Source: Brevibacillus_C sp046036945
GTDB taxonomy: Bacteria; Bacillota; Bacilli; Brevibacillales; Brevibacillaceae
NCBI RefSeq assembly: GCF_046036945.1
Contig: NZ_JBJQOQ010000006.1
Span: 129,056 to 193,055 of the forward strand
DNA length: 64,000 bases
Direction: 5' to 3'
The notes below the pieces were generated by a model. The model saw only the letters and a program-made list of their open reading frames with translations, was not told the origin of the DNA and ran no database searches. Both the position numbers and the translations under genes were made by a program. Below are positions 1 to 8,284 of this stretch, in pieces. The stretch's first letter is position 1. Every line of letters begins with the position of its first letter.

Positions 1-55
1 TAATTTATAGTTTTGAGTAAGCCTTTCGGAATATTTCCCAAAAGGGAGGGATCCC

Positions 56-1408
56 ATGCAAGACATTTTTGCTTACATCGAACAGAATCAGGAAACGTAC
101 ATCAAGTGGCTGCAAGAGCTCTGCCGCCAGCCGAGCGTCGCCGCCCAGAACCGCGGAATGAAGGAGACTGCCGTCATGGTGGAGCGCATGATTCGAGATA
201 CGGGCGGCGAAGCCAGGCAGATTGAGACATCCGGTTATCCGGTCGTCTACGGCCAGTTTGCCGGAAGCGGAAAGAGGACCCTCTCTTTTTACAACCACTA
301 CGACGTACAGCCGGAAGACCCGCTTGAATTGTGGGATTCTCCCCCGTTTGCCGCCGAGATCAGAGACGGTCGGATGTACGCCCGCGGCGTCGCTGACAAT
401 AAGGGCAACCTGATCGCCCGGCTGGCGGCTGTGCACGCTTACCTGCAGGTGCGCGGCAACCTGCCGATCGACGTCAAATTTATCGTCGAAGGCGAAGAGG
501 AAATCGGGAGTGTCTGTCTGCCGGAATTTGTGGACAACCACCGCGAGCTGCTGCAAGCTGATGGGTGCCTCTGGGAGTTCGGTTATAAAAACGCCGACGG
601 CCGGCCGCAGGTCAGTCTCGGCGTAAAAGGGATGTGCTACGTGGAACTGGTCTGCCGCGGCGCCAACACCGATCTGCATTCCGCCAATGCGGCGATCATC
701 GAGAACCCCGCATGGCGCCTTTTGTGGGCGTTATCCACACTGAAAACTCCAGACGAACACATCCAGATAAAAGGGTTTTACGATAAAGTGGCAGAGTTGT
801 CCGAGCACGACAACGAACTGCTGCAAAACATGATCTACGACGAGGCGAACACGCTGGAAAAGCTTGGCCTCAAATCGTTCCTGCTGAATCTGTCCGGCAT
901 TCCGCTAAAAGAAAAGTTGATCTTCCAGCCTACCTGTACCATATGCGGCATCGAATCGGGGTATACCGGTCCCGGCTCCAAGACCGTGCTGCCATCGGAA
1001 GCCCGCGTCAAACTGGATTTCCGCCTCGTCCCGGACCAGGACCCGCACGAAATCCTGCATTTGCTGCGCCGGCATCTGGACGAGAGGGGCTTCGCTGACA
1101 TTGAGCTGGAGTCCTTTTCGCTGGAACACCCTGCACGCACCCCGCTTGACAACCCGTTGACCCGGGCAGTTGTCGACACCGCCAGACAGGTTTACGGGCT
1201 GGAACCCACCATCATGCCGATGTCGCCCGGCACCGGACCCATGTACATACTCTGCCAAAGCCTCGGCATCCCCGCAGTCTCAGTCGGAGTCGGCCATTTT
1301 GCATCCAACAATCACGCTCCGAATGAAAATATCATCATCGAAGACTACATCCAGGGAATCAAGCACATCGCTGCCATCATCGAGGGCTTCGCCCATCAAC
1401 CGCAGTGA
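56..1408 (+). CDS. M20-family dipeptidase
   Basis: A 450-residue zinc peptidase of the M20/M25/M40 family, expected to hydrolyse dipeptides or acylated amino acids in the cytoplasm. Visible metal and catalytic elements are H81-Y-D83, D114 in GVADNKG, the E147-E148 pair in VEGEEEIG and a C-terminal His in VGVGHFASNNH. The length fits the CNDP/ArgE-like dipeptidase branch rather than the ~390-residue amidohydrolase branch. The ATG has a GGGAGGG ribosome binding site six bases upstream. It is the first gene seen of an operon with a second M20 enzyme 15 bp downstream and a Dpp-type importer, which suggests that imported peptides are its substrate. The exact substrate is unknown. Confidence 0.9.
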   Translation: MQDIFAYIEQNQETYIKWLQELCRQPSVAAQNRGMKETAVMVERMIRDTGGEARQIETSGYPVVYGQFAGSGKRTLSFYNHYDVQPEDPLELWDSPPFAAEIRDGRMYARGVADNKGNLIARLAAVHAYLQVRGNLPIDVKFIVEGEEEIGSVCLPEFVDNHRELLQADGCLWEFGYKNADGRPQVSLGVKGMCYVELVCRGANTDLHSANAAIIENPAWRLLWALSTLKTPDEHIQIKGFYDKVAELSEHDNELLQNMIYDEANTLEKLGLKSFLLNLSGIPLKEKLIFQPTCTICGIESGYTGPGSKTVLPSEARVKLDFRLVPDQDPHEILHLLRRHLDERGFADIELESFSLEHPARTPLDNPLTRAVVDTARQVYGLEPTIMPMSPGTGPMYILCQSLGIPAVSVGVGHFASNNHAPNENIIIEDYIQGIKHIAAIIEGFAHQPQ

Positions 1409-1423
1409 ACAGGGGGATGAACA

Positions 1424-2611
1424 TTGGAGCAGATCTTGGACAAAGCGAGAGCATTAGCGGATGAAATCACCCTTTGGCGGCGCGATTTTCATCAGCATCC
1501 CGAACTTGCCTTTCAAGAGACACGCACATCGCAGATCGTCGCTGACCATCTGACTAAGCTCGGGCTGGAGGTAAAACGCGGGGTAGGGCGCACCGGCGTC
1601 GTCGGCGTACTCCGCGGATCGGCTCCCGGACCGACGATTGGCCTTCGGGCCGATATGGACGCCCTGCCGATTCAGGATCAGAAGACCGTCCCGTACAAGT
1701 CCGGCATCCCGGGCAAAATGCACGCCTGCGGCCACGACGCCCACACCAGCATCCTGATGGGAGCAGCCAAGCTGCTCACCCGCCACTTCCGCCCCGAGCA
1801 GGGAAACATCGTCTTCGTCTTCCAGCCTGCGGAGGAAGATCAGGGCGGCGCCCAGGAAATGATCAATGACGGCTTATTGCGCGACTTTCAGATCGAGGCC
1901 ATGGCCGGCTTGCACGTCTTTCCCGGCGTTCCCGTCGGCCAGATCACGGCGGTGCGGGGCGTCGGCTGCGCGGCGGCTGACACGCTGCGGATCAAGGTGA
2001 TCGGCAACAGCGGCCACGCCGCCCGCCCACACCAAGCGATCGATGCGATCACTGCGACAGCCGAGGTGATATCCGCCCTGCAGCACATTCCCAGCCGCTT
2101 CGTCGACCCGCTCGATCCGGTCGTGATCACGATCGGCAAGATTCACGGCGGAACCGCCTCGAACGTCATCGCTGCCGAAGTGGAACTGCTCGGAACCGTC
2201 AGAACGCTCAACCCCAAGCTTCGCGAGCAAATGCCGAAGCTGATCGAGCAGGTCGTGGGCGGCGTGACTGGAGCGCTCGGGGCTTCGTACGAACTTGCTT
2301 ACGAGTTTGGCTACCCTTCTGTCATCAATGACGACCAGATGGTAGACCTGGCGCTCAGGACCGCTGATCGGCTGCTGGGCGAAGGCAGCTCCAAAATCGT
2401 CGAACCTTCCATGGGCGGCGAAGACTTCTCCTACTACACCCATCACGTGCCGGGCGTCTTCTTCCGCCTGGGAGTGGGCAATCCGGAGAAAAACGCCGTC
2501 TATCCGCTGCACCATCCCATGTTCGATCTTGACGAAGAAGCGCTTCCCATCGGCGCTGCACTGCTGTCCGCGATGGCACTTGACTTTACCAAAAGGGGGA
2601 TCACATCGTGA
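1424..2611 (+). CDS. M20-family amidohydrolase (N-acyl amino acid hydrolase type)
   Basis: A 395-residue enzyme of the hippurate/IAA-amino-acid hydrolase branch of M20. It carries the ACGHDAHTS metal motif (C102, H104), the Q-P-A-E137-E138 pair and MGGEDFSYY near the C-terminus. Members cleave N-acyl groups from amino acids in the cytoplasm. It starts at TTG, chosen because AGGGGGAT lies seven bases upstream and no ATG fits. Its stop overlaps the GTG start of the following binding-protein gene by 4 bp, so it is translationally coupled to the peptide importer. Adjacent M20 enzymes of two branches suggest sequential breakdown of one imported class of compounds. Confidence 0.9.
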   Translation: MEQILDKARALADEITLWRRDFHQHPELAFQETRTSQIVADHLTKLGLEVKRGVGRTGVVGVLRGSAPGPTIGLRADMDALPIQDQKTVPYKSGIPGKMHACGHDAHTSILMGAAKLLTRHFRPEQGNIVFVFQPAEEDQGGAQEMINDGLLRDFQIEAMAGLHVFPGVPVGQITAVRGVGCAAADTLRIKVIGNSGHAARPHQAIDAITATAEVISALQHIPSRFVDPLDPVVITIGKIHGGTASNVIAAEVELLGTVRTLNPKLREQMPKLIEQVVGGVTGALGASYELAYEFGYPSVINDDQMVDLALRTADRLLGEGSSKIVEPSMGGEDFSYYTHHVPGVFFRLGVGNPEKNAVYPLHHPMFDLDEEALPIGAALLSAMALDFTKRGITS

Positions 2612-4185
2612 AACGTTTGGCATCAATCGGATTGGCAGTAATTCTGGCGCTGTCCGGGCTGCTCGCCGGCTGTACGAGCACTTCGGCGCCGCAGACGACG
2701 ACAGAGCAGCCGCCAGCACAGACCGGCGGCGATACGGCATCGTCAGGCGAAAAAGTACTGACAGTCGCGAGCGGGAACGACATCGAATCGTTTGACATTC
2801 ACAACCACAACAACACCTCAACCGAAGCTGTCCACGTCAACATGTTCAACTACCTGGTGAAGAAAGACCGAAACCAGCAAATCCAGCCTGACCTTGCGGT
2901 TTCGTGGGAAAACACGGATCCGACCACCTGGCGCTTCAAGCTGCGGGAAGGGGTCAAATTCCACAATGGCGATCCGTTTACAGCCGCTGACGTCAAATTC
3001 ACGCTGGAGCGGGCAGCCAGAGACAATACGCTCCTGGAGTACGGCAACTACAAACAGATCAAAGAGGTAAAAATCGTCGACGACCACACTGTCGACATCA
3101 TAACGGACGGACCGCAGCCCGTGATGCTCAACCGGCTCTCCCGGCTCGGTTCCGGGATGCTTCCCTCCAAGTACATCCAGGAAAAAGGCTGGGATGAATT
3201 TCTGAACAAACCGGTCGGCACAGGTCCCTACAAGTTCTCTGAATGGAAGAAGGCTGACCGCTTGATCCTGGTGAAAAACGACGATTACTTCGGAGACAAG
3301 CCCAAGTGGGACAAGCTGATCTTCCGCGCTATTCCGGAGGATTCGACCCGCGTCGCCGAGCTCTTGACCGGAGGCGTCGACCTGGCTGTCAACATCCCTC
3401 CGACCGACATGCAGCGCATCGACGACAACCAAGGCACCCACACAGCATCCGGCCCGACGCAGCGGGTTATGCAGTTGACCTTGCGCTTGACCGATGGAAA
3501 GGTGACAGCCAACCCCAAGGTCAGGGAAGCCATCGAACTGGCGATCGACAAGCAGGCGATCGTCGACAACCTCCTCGGCGGCGGCGCAACCATCACCCGT
3601 ACGCGCGTCACACCAGGCAACTTCGGGGCGGATCCCGACTTGTACGGAAAACAGCTGTACGATCCTGAGCGCGCCAAGCAGCTGCTGGCGGAAGCAGGCT
3701 ATCCAAACGGGATTGAGGTCGCGATGAGCTCGCCGAGCGGCCGTTACCTGAAAGACAAGGAGACTGCCGAACTGATCGCGGCGATGCTGGGAGAGGTAGG
3801 CATCAAGGTAAAGCTGGAATTTTTGGAATGGAGCAAATTCAACGAGAAGTACAAGGGCAAAACCTTCGGTGAAATATTCATGATCGCGTATGCCAACTCC
3901 ATGTTCGACGGTTCGCTGGCATTTGACCGGATCTACAGCGAACGGGCTAAAGGAGAGAGCGATTACACCAACCCGGAGGTAGACAAGCTGCTCGATGAAG
4001 CAGAAACCAACATGAACCCGGAAGAGCGGACGAAGCAATACCAAAAGGTACAGCAGATCGTCGCGGAAGACCGCCCGGTGATCTATCTGTTCCAGACCAA
4101 CGCCAACTTCGGGGTGAGCGATCGGATCAATTTTGAACCTCGCCTGGATGAAATGCTGTTCGCCGATGAAATCACGCTAAAATAG
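2608..4185 (+). CDS. Peptide ABC transporter substrate-binding lipoprotein (family 5)
   Basis: A 525-residue extracellular lipoprotein that captures peptides or related solutes for the importer encoded downstream. The N-terminus has a lipoprotein signal with lipobox L-A-G-C22, then a Ser/Thr/Gln-rich linker. The mature part matches the SBP family 5 pattern (AVSWENTDPTTWRFKLREGV near residue 95, then VGTGPYKF). It starts at GTG 2608, overlapping the stop of the preceding hydrolase. Family 5 covers dipeptides, oligopeptides, nickel and glutathione, so the ligand cannot be assigned from sequence alone. The linked M20 hydrolases favour peptides or acyl-amino acids. Confidence 0.9.
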   Translation: MKRLASIGLAVILALSGLLAGCTSTSAPQTTTEQPPAQTGGDTASSGEKVLTVASGNDIESFDIHNHNNTSTEAVHVNMFNYLVKKDRNQQIQPDLAVSWENTDPTTWRFKLREGVKFHNGDPFTAADVKFTLERAARDNTLLEYGNYKQIKEVKIVDDHTVDIITDGPQPVMLNRLSRLGSGMLPSKYIQEKGWDEFLNKPVGTGPYKFSEWKKADRLILVKNDDYFGDKPKWDKLIFRAIPEDSTRVAELLTGGVDLAVNIPPTDMQRIDDNQGTHTASGPTQRVMQLTLRLTDGKVTANPKVREAIELAIDKQAIVDNLLGGGATITRTRVTPGNFGADPDLYGKQLYDPERAKQLLAEAGYPNGIEVAMSSPSGRYLKDKETAELIAAMLGEVGIKVKLEFLEWSKFNEKYKGKTFGEIFMIAYANSMFDGSLAFDRIYSERAKGESDYTNPEVDKLLDEAETNMNPEERTKQYQKVQQIVAEDRPVIYLFQTNANFGVSDRINFEPRLDEMLFADEITLK

Positions 4186-4205
4186 GATTTTCTCCGAAAC
4201 AAAAG

Positions 4206-4233
4206 GGGGTCTCTATCTCTATGGTGAGACCCC
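4206..4233 (+). promoter_or_regulatory. Intra-operon stem-loop between binding protein and permease genes
   Basis: A perfect 8-bp stem, GGGGTCTC at 4206-4213 and GAGACCCC at 4226-4233, has a 12-base loop and is followed by a weak TCTTCATT. It lies in the only long gap inside the importer operon. Such a hairpin commonly protects the upstream mRNA or partially terminates, giving more binding protein than membrane subunits. That role is inference; the pairing is seen directly. Confidence 0.6.
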
Positions 4234-4266
4234 TCTTCATTCCAAGCATCCTGTGGAGGTGAAACC

Positions 4267-5184
4267 GTGAGGCAGTATATCGTCAAAGCGCTCCTGCAGT
4301 TTATCCCGGTCATGTTTCTGATCACCCTGATCGTCTTCTTCCTGGTACATGTGACAGGCGATCCGGTATCGTTGATGCTCTCCGACACGGCAACAGACGA
4401 GGACCGCGAAATTCTTACCAAAGCACTTGGCTTGGACCAGCCGATGTACATCCAGTACTTCAAGTTTATGGGCAATCTCCTGCAGGGAGATTTCGGCACG
4501 TCGTTTCGCTACAATCAGCCCGCACTGCCGATCGTCTTGGAGCGGCTGCCTGCCAGCTTTGAATTAGCCATCGCCGCAATGCTCGTCGCGACCGTCATCT
4601 CCATCCCTCTGGGCATTTGGTCGGCAACCAAGCGCAACTCCGTGCTGGACGTGTTTGTCACCGGCGGTGCCGTTTTGGGAAAAGCGATGCCCAGTTTCTG
4701 GCTAGGGATTATGCTGATTCTGCTGTTTGCCGTAAAATGGAAAACCCTGCCTGTGTCTGGCCACGGTTCCTTCAAGCACCTGATCCTGCCGGCCATCACT
4801 CTCGGCACCGGCATTGCCGCCGAGATGACCCGTTTAATCCGCTCCAGCCTGCTGGAGATATTGGGACAAGACTACATTCGCACTGCCCGTAGCAAGGGAC
4901 TGGTGGAGATGCTGGTCATCTACAAGCACGCTTTTCGCAACTCGCTCATCCCCGTCGTCACGATCATGGCCCTGCAGACCTCCGTTTTGATCGGCGGCAC
5001 GCTGATCACCGAAACGATCTTCTCCTGGCCCGGCATGGGGCAGCTGATCATTCAAGCGGTAAATACCCGCGACATGGCCATCGTCCAGGCTGCTGTCTTC
5101 GTCATCGCCCTGCTGGTCATCATCAGCAATCTGTTGGCCGATCTGCTCTACCGCTTCCTCGATCCGCGGATCAAGTACAACTAG
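4267..5184 (+). CDS. ABC peptide importer permease, DppB/OppB type
   Basis: A 305-residue inner-membrane permease with six predicted transmembrane segments. It has the DppB N-terminus (VMFLITLIVFFLVH, then TGDP) and the EAA-loop region around residues 200-225 (DYIRTARSKGL), which docks on the ATPases. The GTG start follows TGGAGGTGAAACC. It forms the translocation channel with the DppC-type partner 45 bp downstream. Its neighbours define a canonical five-gene Dpp/Opp importer. Confidence 0.92.
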   Translation: MRQYIVKALLQFIPVMFLITLIVFFLVHVTGDPVSLMLSDTATDEDREILTKALGLDQPMYIQYFKFMGNLLQGDFGTSFRYNQPALPIVLERLPASFELAIAAMLVATVISIPLGIWSATKRNSVLDVFVTGGAVLGKAMPSFWLGIMLILLFAVKWKTLPVSGHGSFKHLILPAITLGTGIAAEMTRLIRSSLLEILGQDYIRTARSKGLVEMLVIYKHAFRNSLIPVVTIMALQTSVLIGGTLITETIFSWPGMGQLIIQAVNTRDMAIVQAAVFVIALLVIISNLLADLLYRFLDPRIKYN

Positions 5185-5228
5185 ATGCGTATCTTTTCAA
5201 CAGAAGAATAATCCGGAGGTGAACCCCT

Positions 5229-6155
5229 ATGTCTGCATCATTGGAAACGCCTGCCGCTTCCGTCCCCATGCAGCAGACGAACAGACGGGCCGGCAAGCTG
5301 CGCCGCGGGATCCGTTCCTTGCTGAAGAGCAAAACAGGTACGCTCGGCATGTTGATCATCGTGATCTTCACCTTCATGGCCCTCTTCGCCGGTCAGCTCG
5401 CCCCGCAGGATCCGGCCAAGCAGAATGTGGCCCTGCGTTTGAAGCCGCCCATGTGGCTGGAAGGGGGAAAAGCCGACTTTCCGCTCGGGACTGACAATTT
5501 GGGCCGCGATATCCTCAGCCGAATCATCTACGGCTCTCAAGTATCGCTATTGGTCGGCATCTGTTCCGTGATCATCGCCGGGCTGATCGGCGTGCTGTTG
5601 GGACTGGTCTCAGGCTACTTCGGCGGCTGGATCGACATGGTGATCATGCGAATCGTCGATGCCTTTTTGGCAATCCCCAATATTTTGTTTACCCTCGTCA
5701 TACTGTCTGTACTGGGTCCCGGTCTGGTCACCCTGATCCTGGTGCTGGGCATCACCAATTGGACCAACTACGCCCGCATCGTCCGCGGGGAAGTCTTAAG
5801 CATCAAGGAGCGCGATTTCGTCCGCGCGGCCCGCTCGGTAGGAGCCCGCGATGCCCGGATTATCTTCACGCACATCCTGCCCAATGTCGCCTCCTCGTTT
5901 ATCGTCATCTCGACCTTGAGCGTGGCGACCACGATCATCCTGGAGGCATCGCTGAGCTTCCTCGGCCTGGGGATTCAGCCGCCTACCGTATCGTGGGGCG
6001 GAATGCTCAGCGATGGCAGGGATTACGTCGCGACCAGCTGGTGGATTGCCACATTTCCGGGCTTGGCGATTACCCTGACCGTCCTGGGGATCATTTTCCT
6101 CGGCGACTGGCTGCGCGACGTGCTGGATCCGCGCATGAAGCAAAAGGCAAAGTAG
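5229..6155 (+). CDS. ABC peptide importer permease, DppC/OppC type
   Basis: A 308-residue second permease subunit. The charged N-terminus of about 35 residues is typical of DppC, followed by the first transmembrane segment and the motif PLGTDNLGRDILSR near residue 90. The EAA loop is ERDFVRAARSVGA near residue 200. The ATG has CGGAGGTGAACCCC upstream. It pairs with the DppB-type protein and contacts the two ATPase subunits encoded next. Confidence 0.92.
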   Translation: MSASLETPAASVPMQQTNRRAGKLRRGIRSLLKSKTGTLGMLIIVIFTFMALFAGQLAPQDPAKQNVALRLKPPMWLEGGKADFPLGTDNLGRDILSRIIYGSQVSLLVGICSVIIAGLIGVLLGLVSGYFGGWIDMVIMRIVDAFLAIPNILFTLVILSVLGPGLVTLILVLGITNWTNYARIVRGEVLSIKERDFVRAARSVGARDARIIFTHILPNVASSFIVISTLSVATTIILEASLSFLGLGIQPPTVSWGGMLSDGRDYVATSWWIATFPGLAITLTVLGIIFLGDWLRDVLDPRMKQKAK

Positions 6156-6168
6156 CGAGGTGGGACAA

Positions 6169-7185
6169 GTGGAAGCAAAACTGCTCGAGGTAAAAAACCT
6201 GCATACCCATTTTAAGACAGAAGAAGGGGTTGTCCCATCGGTCAATGGCGTGTCCTTTTCCGTATCCCGGGGAGAGACGCTCGCAATCGTCGGGGAGTCC
6301 GGCTGCGGCAAGAGCGTCACCTCCCTGTCGATCATGGGACTGGTCTCCCCGCCGGGTGAAATCGCCCGCGGCGAGATCCTGTTTGAGGGGCAAAATCTGG
6401 TAACTCTTGGAAAAAGATCGATGCGCAAGCTGAGAGGCAACAAGATCTCGATGATTTTTCAGGAGCCGATGACGTCGCTCAATCCGGTCTTTACGATCGG
6501 CAACCAGATCGGCGAAGTATTCCGGCAGCACCAGAGTCTGAGCAAGCAGCAAGCAAGAGAGCGAAGCGTGGAAATGCTGGAGCGGGTCGGAATCCCGCGG
6601 CCGGAAAAAATCGTCGACAGCTTTCCCCATCAACTGTCCGGAGGCATGCGGCAGCGGGTGATGATCGCCATGGCCCTCGCCTGCCACCCCGCTCTGCTCA
6701 TCGCCGACGAACCAACCACGGCCCTGGATGTAACGATCCAGGCGCAGATTCTGGAATTGATGAAGCAGTTGAACAAGGAACGGGACACCGGCGTGATCCT
6801 AATCACCCACGACCTGGGCGTCGTCGCGGAGATGGCCGACCGGGTAGCGGTGATGTACGCTGGCGAGATCGTGGAAGAAGCTGATGTTTTTGAACTGTTT
6901 GCCCGGCCAAAGCACCCCTACACGAGGGGGCTGCTCGGATCGCTGCCCAAGCTGGACGAACAGCGCGAGGAGCTGGACTCCATCTCCGGGACGGTGCCAA
7001 ATCCGCTCGATATGCCCGCCGGCTGCTCGTTTCACCCCCGCTGCCCGCTGGCCGGCGAAGAGTGCACAAAGCAAAAGCCGCAATTGACCAAAGTGGGTTC
7101 CGGCCACTTGGCCCGCTGTTTCTATGCTGAGGAGGGAGGAATACGCTATGGAACCAACCAGAGAGTCAGCTCAGCCTCTCCTTGA
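6169..7185 (+). CDS. ABC peptide importer ATPase, DppD/OppD type
   Basis: A cytoplasmic ATPase of about 338 residues that powers peptide import. Walker A is GESGCGKS (residues 42-49), the signature is LSGGMRQR, and Walker B is LLIADEPTTALD. The C-terminal oligopeptide-type extension carries the four-Cys motif region GCSFHPRCPLAGEEC. The GTG at 6169 is preferred over GTG 6160 because GAGGTGGG (6157-6164) then has normal spacing. The 3' end overlaps the next ATPase gene by 38 bp, so the two are coupled. Confidence 0.9.
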   Translation: MEAKLLEVKNLHTHFKTEEGVVPSVNGVSFSVSRGETLAIVGESGCGKSVTSLSIMGLVSPPGEIARGEILFEGQNLVTLGKRSMRKLRGNKISMIFQEPMTSLNPVFTIGNQIGEVFRQHQSLSKQQARERSVEMLERVGIPRPEKIVDSFPHQLSGGMRQRVMIAMALACHPALLIADEPTTALDVTIQAQILELMKQLNKERDTGVILITHDLGVVAEMADRVAVMYAGEIVEEADVFELFARPKHPYTRGLLGSLPKLDEQREELDSISGTVPNPLDMPAGCSFHPRCPLAGEECTKQKPQLTKVGSGHLARCFYAEEGGIRYGTNQRVSSASP

Positions 7186-8161
7186 AGTCAAAGGGTTAAA
7201 AAAGTACTTTCCGTACAAGCAGGGGCCTTTCTCCCGCCAGGTCGGCTACGTACGAGCGGTCGACGGGCTGGATTTTGCCGTATACCGCGGCGAGACGCTA
7301 GGCATCGTCGGGGAATCGGGCTGCGGCAAATCAACAGCAGGCCAGCTCATCATGCAGCTGTTGGAGCCGACAGAAGGGGAAATCTGGTTTGAAGGACGAA
7401 ATTTGTCAGCCCTATCGAAGGAAGAGGTGCGCAGGGCCCGCCGCGATCTGCAAATCATCTTTCAGGACCCCTACTCTTCGCTCAATCCCCGCATGAGAGT
7501 GGCGGACATCATAGCGGAGCCGTTGAAAGTGCACGGCCTGCACAAGGGGGCGGAGCTGACGCAAAGAGTCGCGGAGCTGCTTCACCTCGTCGGTCTAGGC
7601 GAGCACCACCTGCATCGCCACCCCCACGAATTTTCCGGCGGCCAAAGGCAGCGGATCGGCATTGCCCGGGCGCTTGCCCTTAATCCTAAACTGATCATCT
7701 GCGACGAGCCGGTCTCTGCATTGGATGTGTCGATCCAATCGCAAATTCTCAATCTATTAAAGAAGCTGCAAAAAGAGCTTCAGCTCACCTACATCTTCAT
7801 CGCCCACGGACTGCCGGCCGTCAAACATATCAGCGACCGCATCGCCGTCATGTACCTGGGCAAGATCGTAGAGCTGGCCGATCGCGACTCTCTCTTTGCA
7901 AGTCCGCTGCACCCGTACACCCGGGCCCTGCTCAACGCTGTTCCCGTACCTGATCCGACGAAGCGAAAAGAGCGGATCATCCTGCAGGGAGATTTGCCCA
8001 ATCCAGCCAATCCGCCTGCCGGATGCCATTTTCACACCCGCTGCCCGCATGCCCAGGAGATCTGCCGCAGCAAACCTCCTGTTCTGCAGTCTCACGCTGA
8101 CGGGCACCTGGTGTCATGCCACTTCCCATTACTTGAAAAGGCGCCTGTCGAAACCGCATAA
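7148..8161 (+). CDS. ABC peptide importer ATPase, DppF/OppF type
   Basis: A second ATPase of 337 residues, starting at the ATG that follows GAGGAGGGAATACGCT. Walker A is GESGCGKST, the signature is FSGGQRQRIGIARAL and Walker B is LIICDEPVSALD. The C-terminal Cys cluster (GCHFHTRCPHAQEIC) is typical of oligopeptide ATPases. The H-loop reads IAHGLPAV, whereas most homologues have HDLSVV; the catalytic His is kept, so activity is expected. It is the last gene of the importer operon and a strong terminator follows. Confidence 0.9.
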   Translation: MEPTRESAQPLLEVKGLKKYFPYKQGPFSRQVGYVRAVDGLDFAVYRGETLGIVGESGCGKSTAGQLIMQLLEPTEGEIWFEGRNLSALSKEEVRRARRDLQIIFQDPYSSLNPRMRVADIIAEPLKVHGLHKGAELTQRVAELLHLVGLGEHHLHRHPHEFSGGQRQRIGIARALALNPKLIICDEPVSALDVSIQSQILNLLKKLQKELQLTYIFIAHGLPAVKHISDRIAVMYLGKIVELADRDSLFASPLHPYTRALLNAVPVPDPTKRKERIILQGDLPNPANPPAGCHFHTRCPHAQEICRSKPPVLQSHADGHLVSCHFPLLEKAPVETA

Positions 8162-8170
8162 ATCTGAGAC

Positions 8171-8196
8171 CGGGGCCAAAGGCGCCCCGTTTTTTT
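8171..8196 (+). terminator. Rho-independent terminator of the peptide importer operon
   Basis: The stem CGGGGC/GCCCCG with a 7-base loop is followed directly by seven T residues. It lies 10 bp after the stop of the last ATPase gene. Confidence 0.9.
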
Positions 8197-8284
8197 GACG
8201 GTTTTTGCAAAAAGAGAACTAGTTTCTTCTCTATCATTTGTGTAACATAGAACGTAAATTTATTTTCAAAGGTGGAATCATGAA

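Noticed and set aside
5..679. 224-codon frame on the minus strand opposite the first M20 gene
   Set aside because: It is the antisense shadow of a well-supported peptidase gene.
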